Assembly (NCBI RefSeq): GCF_037176765.1
Contig: NC_090024.1
Coordinates: forward strand, 168,891,278-168,955,277
DNA: 64,000 bases
Direction: 5' to 3'
Source of the DNA: Anolis sagrei
Taxonomy: Eukaryota; Chordata; Lepidosauria; Squamata; Anolidae
The notes under the pieces were generated by a model. The model did not search any database. It had not been told where the DNA came from and was given only the letters and a program-made list of their open reading frames with translations. Below, piece by piece: positions 9,701 through 19,655 of this stretch. Both the position numbers and the translations under genes were made by a program. Numbering within the stretch: the stretch's first letter is position 1; each line of letters opens with the position of its first letter.

Positions 9701-12700
9701 TGTGTCCAAGAAACACACAGGGATGAACAACAGAAACGACCAAAAGTTCCAGGAATGGTCTTAGTAGCAGAAAGTCCACATGTGCATTATGGAAGCATTG
9801 TCTTTGTAAAACCAGGCCTCCAAGTCAAAACTATACTTCGGATTGTTTTTGATGGATATAATATAATATAATATACAATAATATAACATAATAATCATAT
9901 TATAATAATATAATATATAATAATATAATATAATATAATATACAATAATAATATAATATTATTGTATATTATATTATATTATGTTATTATATATTATGTT
10001 ATTATATATTATATTATATTATATTATATTATAATTGTATATATTATATTATATATATTATATTATATATTATATTATTATAATATTATTATATTATATT
10101 ATTGTATATTATATTATATTACAATTGTATATTATATAATATATTATATTATATTGTATCGTATTATATTATTATAGTATTATTATATTATAATATTATA
10201 TATTATATTATTATTATAACAACAAAAATAGCTAGAAGCACTTAATTCAGTGTATCTTCTTCTAGTATCAAGAACTAAAGTCTGTAGCAAATTGCTGTGC
10301 CAAAAACGTAATTTAGCAAATAATCCAGATTATCCTGGTATATAATCTGGGATAAGAGAACGTTCAAGCAAACTGCTTCAGAATCACAGGGTTAGAAAAC
10401 ACAAGAAACATTGGGTGGAAGCAAGGAAAAGTGTTCTCAGAAAACTGTCCCAAGCCCATAGCATGCCCAAAAGCAGAAGATTAAGTCAGAATGAGATGTC
10501 CATCCAAAAACAATCCGATGTAATTATATTAATATAATATAATAATATACAATTAAAACATATAATGTAATATAATAATATAATATAATAATATAATATA
10601 CAATAATAATATTATATTATTGTATATTATATTATATTATGTTATTATATTTTATATTACTATATTATTATTATACTATATTATTATATTATATTAATTG
10701 TATATTAAAGCACCCCTGACATATGTCCATCCATTATTAATAATAATGATATGATATGATATTATATTATATTATATTATATTATATTATATATTATATT
10801 AGAATAGTTTTAAGCTGCTGGCCAAGGAAGACGTTTAGCTGGGTTAAGACAAGCCGTTTCAAAGCGGTTTAAAGACTGGATTCTTACTTCGGATTGTTTT
10901 TGGATGGACATCTCATTCTGACTTAATCTTCTGCTTTTGGGCATGCTATGGCCTTGGGACAGTTTTGCATAGAATTATGGAAAAAATAGACCCATGTCTG
11001 ATTCCACAGCAAGCTGGCTTCAGAAAAGGCAAAAGCTGAACGTCGCAAGTGCTGAGCCTGACTCAGCACATAGAAGATGACTTTGAAAGGCAGCAGATCA
11101 CAGGAGCTGTCTTCATAGATCTGTCAGCGGCTTATGATACCGTAAACCACTGCCTCCTCCTAAGAAAAATGTATAATATCACAAAGCACTACCGTCTCAC
11201 CTGCCTCATAGAAAACCTGCTACAAAAGAGGAGCTTCTTTGTTGAGTTCCAGGGCTAGAGAAGCAGATGGCGGAAACAGAAAAAAACGGCCTGCCTCAGG
11301 GAAGCTTGCTTGCCCCATTCATGTTCAACATCTACACAAATGACCAGCCACTGCCAGAAGGGACAGAGAGCTTCATGTATGCTGATGATCGTGCCATTAC
11401 TGCTCAAGCAGGGAGCTTTGAGATGGTTAAACAGAAGCTCTCCAAAGCTCTACCTGCTCTTACTGCCTATTACAGGGAAAACCAGCTGATCCCTAATCCA
11501 TCTAAAACACAGGCATGTGCCTTTCACCTTAAGAACAGGCAAGCATCCTGAGCTCTGAGGATCACCTGGGAAGGAATCCCACTGGAGCATTGCAGCACAC
11601 CCAAATACCTGGGAGTCACTCTGGACCATGCTCTTACCTACCAGAAGCACTGCCTGAACATCAAGCAAAAAGTGGGTGCTTGAAACAATATCATACAAAA
11701 GCTGACTGGCACAACCTGGGGATCACAACCAGACACAGTGAAGACATCTGCCCTTGTGCTATGCTACTCTGCTGGTGAGTATGCATGCCCGGTGTGGAAC
11801 ACATCTCACCACGCTAAAAGAGTGGATGTGGCTCTTAATGAAACATGCCGCATTATCACGGGGTGTCTGCGCCTGACACCACTGGAGAAATTACATTGTC
11901 TAGCCTGTATTGCACCACCTGACATACGCCAGGAAGTAGCAGTCAATAGTGAAAGGACCAAGGCAGTGACATCTCCATACCCATCCCTTGTTTGGGTATC
12001 AGCCAGCACGTCAATGACTGAAATCAAGAAATAGTTTTCTAAGATCTACAGAGACACTCGCTGGAACACCCCAGCAAGTGAGTGTCCAAAAGTGGCAGGC
12101 TCAAACCCAGAACCTCAATCAATGGCTGATACCAAATGAGAAACTCCCGCCTGGGCACACAGAAAACTGGGCGACTTGGAAAGCACTGAACAGACTGCGC
12201 TCTGGCACCACGAGATGCAGAGCCAACCTTAAGAAATGGGGCTACAAAGTGGAATCCACAACATGCGAGTGTGGAGAAGAACAAACCACAGACCACCTGC
12301 TGCAATACAACCTGAGCACATGCACAATGGAGGACCTCCTTGCAGCAACACCAGAGGCACTCAAGTGGCCAGCTACTGGTCAAAGGACATTTAATCAACT
12401 ACCAGGCTTGCAAATTCTGTGTTTTGTCTGTTTATTTATTTGTTTTTGTTAAAAATGTAATACAAATCTCTGGTTGCTGATGACATGATAAATAAATAAG
12501 AGACCAAGAGGATTACAGCCATATTTCTGCAATACAAATATGGAATCTGGGCTGAAATGCTATTTTTAATCTCAACAAGAGTAGAACATTCACTAAAAAT
12601 GTTTGTTTGCCATGCAATTTAAAGATATTTTAAAGGTATTTTGCTCTGGTTTACAATAGTGACTTGTCAACATCTCATAAGTTTTCTGTAGCCATTTTTT

Positions 12701-12889
12701 TCTTCTCTTCCAGGAAAGAGAGCCTGCCTTGGAGAACGGTTGGCTAGGATGGAACTTTTCCTTTTCTTCACAGCTTTGATCCAGAAGTTGTCTTTCCAGG
12801 CTCCGAAAGGCGTGAAGCTAAGTCTAGACAACAAGATGAACATTACACTGAGTCCAAACGAATACCATATATGTGCCATCTCACGTTAA
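3607..12889 (+). CDS. CYP2J2: Cytochrome P450 2J2-like, gene 1 (exons 5-9, 3' part)
   Basis: Microsomal haem-thiolate monooxygenase of the CYP2J subfamily, anchored in the endoplasmic reticulum and fed electrons by P450 reductase. Mammalian CYP2J2 epoxidises arachidonic acid and oxidises drugs. Five exons join in frame at 3607-3783, 4393-4528, 5056-5243, 7458-7596 and 12714-12889, giving 271 residues plus stop; all introns are GT/AG. Visible landmarks are [16 protein letters not shown]-helix [19 protein letters not shown]-helix EIQR, and haem loop [11 protein letters not shown] with the cysteine ligand. Exons 1-4 lie left of the window. No frame break is seen in any exon. Its tandem partner begins at 30687 and is over 90% identical in the shared exons. 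Substrate range is not readable from sequence; the paralogue number is uncertain. Confidence 0.9.
3784..5055 (+). other. Gene 1 introns 5 and 6 (around exon 6)
   Basis: Intron 5 (3784-4392) and intron 6 (4529-5055) align closely with their gene 2 counterparts and hold no insertion that I can identify. The gene 2 intron 5 is about 1.65 kb longer because of an L1 piece, a SINE and an L2. Confidence 0.8.
4393..4528 (+). CDS. CYP2J2: CYP2J-like gene 1, exon 6
   Basis: 136 bases, phase 0 to 1. It encodes [14 protein letters not shown], then the oxygen-activating I-helix [12 protein letters not shown], ending YPEIQ. It is two codons shorter than human CYP2J2 exon 6 just before SSFHEENL; gene 2 has the same length. 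Confidence 0.93.
5056..5243 (+). CDS. CYP2J2: CYP2J-like gene 1, exon 7
   Basis: 188 bases, the CYP2 standard. It encodes [20 protein letters not shown], then [12 protein letters not shown] (K-helix ExxR, part of the haem core) and FHVPK. It ends before GTAAGG. Confidence 0.93.
5244..6149. other. Gene 1 intron 7, unassigned part
   Basis: The first 200 bases align with gene 2 intron 7. The rest is mostly specific to gene 1, moderately GC-rich around 5540-5700, and includes an ATGATGAGGTC motif at about 5731 that recurs at 29149 and 40196 and may mark ends of a MITE family. No supported gene. Confidence 0.5.
6150..6415. mobile_element. MITE with ~100-bp inverted repeats
   Basis: The sequence folds back on itself: CTGCCATTA..GTCCTCCTGG..CATAGAAATGACA near 6201-6249 is the inverted near-copy of 6310-6358, and similarity continues outward through AAGC-CTTAAAA to a CCCCAAA stretch on each side. 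No ORF. A shorter relative is at 47884-48110 in the same intron of gene 2, so the insertion predates the duplication. Confidence 0.75.
6600..7125 (-). mobile_element. L2/CR1-like LINE 3' fragment, minus
   Basis: The minus strand carries the degraded C-terminal code and 3' tail of an L2-type LINE (phrases such as CAGGGAGTTCCAGAG and GGGCCTCTCCTGAAGATCTC on the plus strand are the usual antisense text). It is shared with gene 2 (48325-49160), where a SINE has since landed in it. Confidence 0.7.
7126..7457. other. Gene 1 intron 7, 3' end
   Basis: Aligned with 49160-49389 of gene 2; gene 1 has about 80 extra bases near 7245-7345. Nothing beyond the splice acceptor is recognised. Confidence 0.6.
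7458..7596 (+). CDS. CYP2J2: CYP2J-like gene 1, exon 8
   Basis: 139 bases, phase 0 to 1. It encodes [20 protein letters not shown], then [12 protein letters not shown] and FIPFSA, the start of the haem-binding loop. Acceptor TTTACAG, donor GTAAGG. Confidence 0.93.
7931..8183 (+). mobile_element. tRNA-derived SINE
   Basis: Begins GAGCCCCGGGTGGCGCAGTG with a tRNA A-box-like stretch (TGGCGCAGTGGGTTAAA) and a B-box-like GGTTTGAATCC, then a body with CATGAGAGAAGCCTCCCACA and CCCTGGGCAACGTCC, ending in CTCCTGACACGACCAAGAAA. Gene 2 lacks it here. Copies of the same family lie at 45053-45321 and (minus) 60493-60709. Confidence 0.88.
8184..8654. other. Gene 1 intron 8, unassigned
   Basis: AT-rich intron sequence. 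A phrase TGATCTTCATCAGGTCCTTT occurs twice (about 8367 and 8550), suggesting a small local duplication. No ORF or repeat family recognised. Confidence 0.5.
8655..9262 (-). mobile_element. L2/CR1-like LINE 3' fragment, minus
   Basis: The plus strand shows the antisense of an L2/CR1 3' end (GTAATCTAGACCCAAACTAT, GGGCTTTAAAGGTCAATACC). It is shared with 49720-50130 in gene 2, so it predates duplication. A short hAT-type MITE is nested in it at 8993-9127 in gene 1 only. Confidence 0.65.
8993..9127. mobile_element. hAT-type MITE with 8-bp target duplication
   Basis: 135 bases with long inverted ends (CAGTGGTTCTCAACCTGGGG at the left and its complement at the right) flanked by the 8-base direct repeat CCCCAGAG at 8985-8992 and 9128-9135. 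Gene 2 shows the unoccupied site near 50005-50015. The TIR and 8-base duplication are diagnostic of hAT. Confidence 0.9.
9444..9555 (+). repeat. Block shared by the LINE 5' end and SINE bodies
   Basis: About 110 bases (CATGAGAGAAGCCTCCTCAC, CATCCCCTGGGCAACGTC, CCAGAAGCGACTT) match the bodies of the SINEs at 7931-8183, 45053-45321 and 60493-60709, but without a tRNA head. It lies immediately inside the left target duplication, so it is the true 5' end of this LINE insertion. Confidence 0.8.
9857..10215. repeat. AT-rich palindromic minisatellite
   Basis: Almost pure A/T built from TAATA and TATAT-type units on both strands, with a dyad centre near 9955. The 71-codon reading frame here (YIILYY-rich) is a low-complexity artefact. 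Confidence 0.9.
10441..10966. repeat. 83-bp inverted repeat around an AT-rich core
   Basis: 10441-10523 and 10884-10966 are reverse complements with about two mismatches and enclose an AT-rich, self-complementary stretch. The outer phrase CTTCGGATTGTTTTTG also starts the upstream AT block at 9837. This could extrude as a cruciform about 0.5 kb long. It may be a nested non-autonomous element; I do not recognise the family. Confidence 0.85.
11049..12452 (+). pseudogene. LINE reverse transcriptase and C-terminus, broken
   Basis: Successive open stretches 11049-11258, 11267-11551, 11738-12034 and 12078-12452 encode RT palm motifs ([20 protein letters not shown]), a region with [11 protein letters not shown]-like text and [14 protein letters not shown], and the terminal Cys/His motif. 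An in-frame stop near 11255 and frame changes near 11550-11740 break it. It is the protein-coding remnant of the element at 9444-12497. Confidence 0.8.
12714..12889 (+). CDS. CYP2J2: CYP2J-like gene 1, exon 9 with stop
   Basis: 176 bases after CTTCCAG. It completes the haem loop ([14 protein letters not shown]), then [26 protein letters not shown] and HICAISR before TAA at 12887-12889. The C-terminus closely parallels human CYP2J2 (KLSL...ITISP...LCAVPQV). Confidence 0.94.
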
Positions 12890-13199
12890 AAATATTCCAT
12901 GTTGCAGTCAAAATAGGTAGGGTTAGGTTATAATAATATGGCTATTAGACCTGTTGGTTTTTTTTTTTTTGGTTTTTTTACGATACTTGTTTTACTAGCA
13001 TGGCTGTTTGTGGCACTTGTGATCATTACACATTTGCCAAAAAAAAAAAAAACCCAACCAAACTAAAAGTTTCTGCAGCCCTGCCTATTTCTCATAATAC
13101 ACCAAATGTCACAAGAAGCTGAGTGGAGATGAAAAATCAAGATATTACACCATGCATTTTGACTTATTAAGGTCAAATCGTTAGTTTAGGTGTGCCACG
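12890..13199 (+). other. 3' flank of gene 1
   Basis: Presumed 3' UTR and flank. No canonical AATAAA is visible within 300 bases of the stop, so the cleavage site is undetermined. T-rich and A-rich runs occur near 12958-12980 and 13040-13054. Confidence 0.5.
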
Positions 13200-14105
13200 A
13201 GCAAGGCGGTTTTTTTTGTTTGTTTGTTTGTTTGTTTCTAGTAGTATTTTTTCCAGGTTTTTTCTGCATAGCAGCAGGCAAGACATGGGTGGCAGGGAAG
13301 TGGAGTTCCAGAGTTCTATCATGATCCCATTCCCATGATAAGACAGAATAGGGCTTCTATTGCTCAACAGTCTCCCTTTTTGAGCTATCTGGAATGGTCT
13401 CTGTAGATAACCTGGACCCAAACCATGTAGGACTTTAAAGATCAAAACCAACATTTTGTGCTGGTCCAAGATCTGAGGCTAGAATGTTAATTGGGACTAG
13501 TTGCAGGGAGGGCACAATTCCCCTGTTGCAGCAACTGTGGAGTGATTAGGATAGGTGTAATATGCACACTCCTGGGTGTTGCTGTGACCAGTATGGCTCC
13601 TGTGTTTTGAACTAATTAGAGTTTCCAAACTTGGTACAGAGGTAGCATTGCAGAAATCCAACCTTGAGGTTACCAGCACATGCACTGCCATCTTTAAGTC
13701 CTCCAAATCTAGGAAGGAGCACAGCTGGCATATCAGCTGAAGCTGATAATAAACACTCCTGGCCGTCACTGCTACCTTGGCTGACATTTGGAGAGATAGA
13801 TCCAGGAGCACTCCCAAACTGCTAATAGTCTTGAACTGGTTGACACACCTCCTGAGAGGTATGACTGGAACCACTGCAGTACAGTGCCACTGATTCCCAA
13901 CCCAGGCATTTCAGAAAGATACCATGGCCAATAGTATCAAAAGCCACTGAGAAGTCTAAAAGCACCAACAAATACATACACCCTTTGTCAGTGTTAAGAC
14001 AGGGATAATCCACTAAGGCGACTAAAGCAGTCTCAACTCCGTATCCTGATCCAAAGCTGGTTTGAAATGGATCGAGGAAATGTGTGTTACGCTGGAGTTG
14101 GAGGC
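13200..14105 (-). mobile_element. Old L2/CR1 LINE fragment, minus
   Basis: Minus-strand pieces read LLVLLDFSVAFDTIGHGIFL, LGVLLDLSLQMSAKVA, VTSRLDFCNA and MLVLIFKVLHGLGPGYLQ, in the order of an L2 reverse transcriptase running right to left. Frames shift repeatedly and parts are missing, so it is old. A TTTG microsatellite (13217-13240) lies at its 3' end. Confidence 0.75.
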
Positions 14106-14108
14106 ACT

Positions 14109-14600
14109 ATTTCACAATTATTTATTTATTTATTTACAGCATTTATATTCTGCTCTTCTCACCCTGCAAGGAACTCAGAGCAGATTACAATATACACATA
14201 TATGGCAAACATTCAGTGCCAATTAGACATACAACGTATATAGACATACACAGAGGATATTTTAATTTTCTGGCCGCCAGCGGAGCTGTCGCTCTCATCG
14301 TCCATCTGTGACACTAATTAAGTACTTCCGCATTCCCCGCATGCTTTTCTGGAGTGCTTTTTGCTGGAGTCTTTTTTATGGCATCATAAATTAGTTAAAT
14401 TAGTCTCCCCACACATAGATGGTACCTAATTTTTCCTACTTGACAGATGCAACTGTCTTTCAGATTGCAAAGGTCAATAACAAGCTACACAATTGGTCGG
14501 ACACTCACTCCGGCCCGGGCCGGCTTCGAACTCATGACTGGTCAGAGTGATCTTAATGCAGCTGACACTTAGACAGCTGTGCCACAATCCCGGTGCTTGG
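14109..14600 (-). mobile_element. Long tRNA-derived SINE with L2-like tail, minus
   Basis: Read on the minus strand it starts near 14600 with a tRNA-like head (ACCGGGATTGTGGCACAGCT, then GAGTTCGAAGCC as B box). A long body follows, then CTGCTCTGAGTTCCTTGCAG and an AAATAAATAAATAA tail at 14117-14138. The tail resembles LINE L2 3' ends, the usual arrangement for a SINE that borrows L2 machinery. It is not a functional tRNA gene. Confidence 0.75.
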
Positions 14601-14797
14601 CTTCCTGGCAGTGATAGTGATAGGGATTCTTGTTCGAGCCCCTGACTCTTAATTCTGTTGCTCTATTTTGTTCCCCATGCTTGAGATCACCTGGACTTTT
14701 GGGGTGTGGCAGCATCTATTTGAAGCTGACATCCAGCTTTACTGAACCTTTCTACCTAAAACTGAGGAAACCATCCTAGTCTTGAAGCAGTGTCTGT

Positions 14798-16430
14798 CAT
14801 AGAATCATAGAATCAAAGAGTTGGAAGAGACCTCATGGGCCATCCAGTCCAACCCCCTGCCAAGAAGCAGGAATATTGCATTCAAATCACCTCTGACAGA
14901 TGGCCATCCAGCCTCTGTTTAAAAGCTTCCAAAGAAGGAGCCTCCACCACACTCCGGGGCAGAGAGTTCCACTGTTGAACGGCTCTCACAGTCAGGAAGT
15001 TCTTCCTCGTATTCAGATGGAATCTCCTCTCTTGTCGTTTGAAGCCATTGTTCTGCGTCCTAGTCTCCAAGGAAGCAGAAAACAAGCTTGCTCCCTCCTC
15101 CTTGTGGCTTCCTCTCACATATTTGTACATGGCTATCATATCTCCTCTCAACCTTCTCTTCTTCAGGCTAAACATGCCCAACTCCTTAAGCCGCTCCTCA
15201 TAGGGCTTGTTCTCCAGATCCTTGATTATTTTAGACGCCCTCCTCTGGACACATTCCAGCGTGTCAATATCTCTCTTCAATTGTGGTGCCCAGAATTGGA
15301 CACAATATTCCAGGTGTGGTCTAACCAAAGTGGAATAGAGGGGTAGCATTACTTCCCTAGATCTAGACACTATGCTCCTATTGATGCAGGCCAAAATCCC
15401 ATTGGCTTTTTTTTGCCGCCACATCACATTGTTGGCTCATGTTTAACTTGTTGTCCACGAGGACTCCAAGATCTTTTTCACACGTACTGCTCTCGAGCCA
15501 GGCATTGTCCCCCATTCTGTATCTTTGCATTCTGTTTTTCCTTCCAAAGTGGAGTATCTTGCATTTGTCACTGTTGAACTTCATTTTGTTAGTTTTGGCC
15601 CATCTCTAATCTGTCAAGCTCGTTTTGAATCCTGCTCCTGTCCTCTGGAGTATTGGCTATCCCTCCCAATTTGGTGTCATCTGCAAACTTGATGATCATG
15701 CCTTCTAGCCCTTCATCTAAGTCATTAATAAAGATGTTGAACAGGACCGGGCCCAGGACGGAACCCTGCGGCACTCCACTTGTCACTTCTTTCCAAGATG
15801 AAGAGGAAGCGTTAGTGAGCACTCTCTGTGTTCGTCCACTTAACCAATTCCAGATCCACCTCACCGTAGTTTTGCCTAGCCCACATTGGACTAGTTTCCT
15901 TGCCAGAAGGTCATGGGGGACCTTGTCGAAGGCCTTACTGAAATCCAGGTACGCTACATCCACGGCATTCCCCGCATCTACCCAGTTTGTAACTCTATCG
16001 AAAAAAGAGACCAGATTAGTCTGGCATGACTTGTTTTTGATAAATCCATGTTGACTATTAGCGATGACTGCATTTGTTTCTAAGTGTATGCAGACCACTT
16101 CCTCAGCAATCTTTTCCAGAATCTTGCCTGGTATCGATGTGAGGCTGACCGGACGGTAATTGTTTGGGTCATTCTTTTTTCCCTTCTTGAAGATTGGGAC
16201 CACATTGGCCCTCCTCCAATCTGCTGGAACTTCTCCCGTTCTCCAAGAACTCTCAAAGATGATTGCCAATGGTTCTGAAATGACTTCCGCTAGTTCCTTC
16301 AGTAGTCTTGGGTGTAGTTGATCTGGCCCTGGGGACTTGAACTCATTTAGAGTGGCCAAGTATTCATAGACGACTTGTTTCCCAATTTGGGGTTGGATGT
16401 CTTCTAATCCCTCATTCACTCCATCTTGTC
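14798..16430 (-). mobile_element. CR1 LINE, 5'-truncated, minus
   Basis: The plus strand begins TCATAGAATCATAGAATC, the complement of the CR1 8-base 3' repeat, then CCATCCAGTCCAACCCCCTG. The minus-strand code runs [88 protein letters not shown], then [19 protein letters not shown] and [14 protein letters not shown]. Truncated upstream of the RT domain. Confidence 0.93.
14882..16419 (-). pseudogene. CR1 reverse transcriptase ORF, broken
   Basis: Three open stretches (15589-16419, 15378-15584, 14882-15427) cover the RT palm through the C-terminus of a CR1 ORF2. Frame breaks are at about 15585-15600 (after LDRLEMGQN) and about 15380-15430. The YADD-box position reads FADD, as usual for CR1. The low number of breaks indicates moderate age. 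Confidence 0.88.
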
Positions 16431-16439
16431 ATTAGTACT

Positions 16440-16915
16440 GAAGTGGATGAGTGTAAACCATTTGAAACTTAATCCAGATATTCTTCATCAGTTGGAGTAC
16501 AGATGAGGGAATGTAACCTCATTTAGCCTGTTCTAGATGGGGTTACATTCTCCCTGAAGACAGTCCCACTACCACTGCAACCACAGTTGGTGGTGTCACA
16601 AGATAAAGCCTTCTTGGTGGCTGCCCCTAGTCTCTGGGACTTTGTGTCTTGAGAAGCCGGAAAAGCCTCTTCCCTGCTGTCCTTCTGATGCCAGACTAAA
16701 ACTTTTTTATTTAGGCAGGCTTTTAAAGGAGGAGGTTATAAAGAGTAAATTATGTGCATATGTGTGTACATGCTGTAATGTATTTTGATTAATTTAACAG
16801 TTTTAAGTGTTTTTAATTGAATTGTATGATTAATTATAGTCTAATATTTGTATGTTGTGATCTGCTTTCTGCCTCAGTAAATAGATAAAAGGGAGATATT
16901 AATAAATAAAAATAA
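16440..16915 (+). mobile_element. Old L2-like LINE 3' end
   Basis: Degraded 3' region: a GCCCCTAGTCTCTGGGACTT stretch (the residue of the usual WNSLP-type code), then a T-rich UTR and TAATAAATAAAAATAATA tail at about 16900-16915. Confidence 0.55.
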
Positions 16916-17094
16916 TAGGTGTACTGTTGCCACATCTGTTTTATGATGCCATTATCATCAACTGTCTTTATAAGTCTACATTAAATCATAAAGTTAAGTG
17001 CAAAATATACTTAGTCTTATATTGACCTTAGCAACGCTACAGATGGAGCTACTAGTTAATTATGTAAAATAATTACGTAAAATTATGTAAAATA

Positions 17095-18314
17095 ATGGAA
17101 GACAACAAAATGGTAAAAAGCACAAACAGCAAATTAATACGATGGAGTTTAACCTTGCAAGACTTTGATTTTGATGTTAAACATATTAAAGGTACCCAGA
17201 ATGTAGTTGCTGATGCTTTGTCAAGGATAATTGCCTAAGGTATGCAGGTAATGAAAACTGTTAATGGAAAATGGTAAAGTATGCATTGTATAATGTAATG
17301 TAATGTTTTGAAATGTTTAACCTGTTTTATTGCAGCTATGCGAAATGTATTTTGGGTAATTGCATTATTGAAAAATATATGTATTCCTTGCAATATGTGT
17401 AATGTATGAACGCAATTTATAGAAACGTGGTAGGTATATGTGTTTTGCAGTAAGGTATTGTATTGTGCAAAGTTACTGTGTAAGTATAGGAATGTTTATG
17501 TGTAAGTATAGAAATATTTAGATTGATTGTTTACAGGAAAGGGAGACAGTTAAAGTAGTCAACTTAGCAATAGCCCCTTTGTCTACAAAGAGAAGTAAAA
17601 CCTCTCTTTATCCAGAAAGGTTTCTTAGGGCAGGGAGGTAATGTAATGACTCTTACCTAGTAGGCCGGAGTAGAAGCCTGGGATAACAGTAAGGCAAACC
17701 TCCATTTTGAGAGGGTCTGCCAGTAAAACAGCCATCTTGAGAGAGGAAAATTAGAAGATGGGAGGAGCTGGAGGTCTCCTGGGATTGGCTAGAGCAGATG
17801 GGAGGAGCCAAGTCTTGGGAGGGAAAAGGTTTCAGCTTCTGAGAGAGAAGTGGAGTTGGGATTTGAGAAATGAAGGAAGAAGAAGTGCTTTTGAGACTAG
17901 GTTTTTCTGAGAGAGAGCATTTGTCTCAGGCAGGGCTGCATAATTGGCAAGAAGGGTCAAGTGGCCTCCTGATTACTTGTGGGAGACAACACAAGGGGTT
18001 TGCTCTCTAGGTGGAGTAAATTAGCTGTAAAGAGTTAGCTAATTGCTCAGAAGACAGCCTGGGATAGGTTAGTCAAGAACTCATTGCTATTTCACTGAAA
18101 TAGAGTGAGGGATTTTGTTTGTAACCAAGTCAAGAAACTCTTTTTAAGCAACCATTAAGATATTGTACTATAGTAACAAGTCAAGCATTTGTGCCTCTTA
18201 AAAGAAGAAGTCAGTTGTCTGTTTGGTCTTATAAATAAATCTTTTCTCTATTCAACTTTTGAAGAAGCCTCTATTGTTACTCATTCCTGTGGGATAATTC
18301 TAGTTTCTTTAACA
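17095..18314 (+). mobile_element. Ty3/Gypsy LTR retrotransposon remnant (3' end plus LTR)
   Basis: A fossil. The left end carries the end of a Gypsy polyprotein (RNase H region: [20 protein letters not shown], then ALSR), followed by a spacer and a purine-rich tract directly before an LTR beginning TGTAATGACT and ending TTTAACA. The 5' LTR, gag and most of pol are absent, so the copy is heavily truncated. Confidence 0.85.
17642..18314 (+). repeat. Gypsy 3' LTR
   Basis: About 673 bases with TG...CA ends, preceded by GGGCAGGGAGGTA as likely polypurine tract. It contains a TATAAATAAA stretch near 18230 that may hold the polyadenylation signal. Confidence 0.8.
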
Positions 18315-18493
18315 TCCTAATATCACAGAAAGGTCTCTTATCCAAACAGTCATTTTAGGAGCTAAGGGAAGAGCTGTGTTGGCAGAGAAGGGAAAAGGTT
18401 ACCTCAGAAACTCATTTTAAAATCCTAAGGCAGCTTGGGTGGTGGCAACAATAAGCCAAAAGAAGACTGAAGCAGTGTTCACTCTACCAGTAC

Positions 18494-18626
18494 ACATCTA
18501 ACATCATATCGCTACCACAATATAGATCAGCTGGGGCCTGATTGTCCAGTAGTGTGAGATTACATATAATCCTGTATACTGGTGTCCAGCTGCGCAATAT
18601 ACATTGATATCTGATGTTAGATCATA
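18494..18626. mobile_element. Possible MITE with short inverted ends
   Basis: Starts ATCTAACATCATATC and ends GATATCTGATGTTAGAT, imperfect inverted copies. Copy B of the surrounding duplication lacks it. Family unknown. Confidence 0.35.
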
Positions 18627-19514
18627 AGGGGGATTACCTTGTTACGTTATACTGAAGGCAAATGATGAGATTCATAATAAGGTAGTCCTTAATCCTTTAC
18701 AGTATACATTAGAGAGGTTATTCTAACTGGAAATATAAAGCATTTGACAATATAAAGCTAATTCTAAACTGGAAATATAAACTTACATCTACCATTTATT
18801 CTTATTAAAAGAAAATGTGAATATTGCCTACAGTTATATGGCCCTAATCAAATTCTTACTGGAGAAAAATGGACGTTTCATTTTGAAGAGAAACATGTCA
18901 TTAATTATATTGGATGTGTTCACCTGGTGACAAAGATATCTTAACCTAAACTCTTTTTTCAAAGTTCATGGTTTTTAAAAATAATTAAAAGTACATATCA
19001 CATCATAAGTATAGCATCAAGTCATAAAATTGTTACACAAAGAATGTGCTTTTGAATCTAATGGGAAGAACCATTCAGTAGATACAGGAAACAAACGCCA
19101 CCTGGATTAAATATTCTGTATAAAGCTAAATAATATAGATTTGTTTCATAGTTTAGACTAATTCATGTATTTTGCTTTGCAAACCAAAAATTTCAGCACA
19201 ATTTCTTTTTACCTGATTACTAGCCTACAAAATCAGTTGGTAACTTTTAAGATTGGGAACTACTTATGAACTGCATCCACTCTGTAGAAGCCTTAACTGA
19301 TGCTAACGAATCATCCAGTGGCAAAGTGCCTGTAACTTTTTTCTGCAAACACAAAAAAAAAAAACAATATAATTTTGTATAAAACTCTTATAAGTAATAC
19401 ACAGAATCCATTCTAAGCTTAATACAGTAATGCATTATTTTTTCATCCTAAACATTTAAATTCAGGACAGTTTTTTCTGGAGTGAACCATTTTTAAAAAC
19501 TTTGGTGGCAATAA

Positions 19515-19655
19515 TCAGTAGTTGTTCATTCGTTCAGTCATCTCCGACTCTTCGTGACCTCATGGACCAGACCACGCCAGAGCTCCCTGTTGGCCGTCAC
19601 CACCCCCAGCTCCTTCAAGGTCAGTCCAGTCACTTCATGGTCAGTCCAATCAGTA
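19515..19655 (-). mobile_element. BovB (RTE) LINE 3' end fragment, minus
   Basis: TCATTCGTTCAGTCATCTCCGA onward, with GACCTCATGGACCAGACCAC and CACCACCCCCAGCTCCTTCA, is the reverse complement of the 3' end of the BovB at 39655-39770. Only the tail is present. Confidence 0.8.

Larger units (their letters stand above)
9444..12497 (+). mobile_element. Vingi/I-like non-LTR retrotransposon with target duplication
   Basis: A 3.05 kb insertion flanked by the 11-base direct repeat AAGAGACCAAG (9433-9443 and 12498-12508). In order it shows a SINE-like 5' block, the start of an APE-type endonuclease (minor frame near 9609: [17 protein letters not shown], then CVQETH), AT-rich palindromic repeats, reverse transcriptase pieces ([42 protein letters not shown]), a C-terminal [13 protein letters not shown] motif, and an ATAAATAAATAA tail. 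Much of the endonuclease-RT linker is missing or replaced by AT repeats, and the frame is broken several times. The clade name is tentative. Confidence 0.8.
16920..19250. repeat. Intergenic segmental duplication, copy A
   Basis: Non-repeat parts align collinearly with 20110-26890: 16925-17090 with 20115-20285, and 18780-19240 with 20465-20660 plus 21250-21360 plus 26760-26890. Copy A was later split by a Gypsy element; copy B by a mariner and an L2. Confidence 0.7.

Noticed and set aside
9962-10177. 71-codon ORF rich in Y and I
   Set aside because: Pure AT microsatellite; composition alone explains it.
12890-13199. Polyadenylation signal of gene 1
   Set aside because: No AATAAA is present near the stop; weak AT-rich candidates are not distinguishable from background.
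14500-14600. Possible tRNA gene (A and B box-like text)
   Set aside because: It is the head of a long SINE; no cloverleaf with a matching acceptor stem could be seen. The same applies to heads at 7931, 45053, 48445 and 60493.
14900-16054. Plus-strand ORFs of 148 and 133 codons
   Set aside because: Antisense shadows of the CR1 reverse transcriptase.
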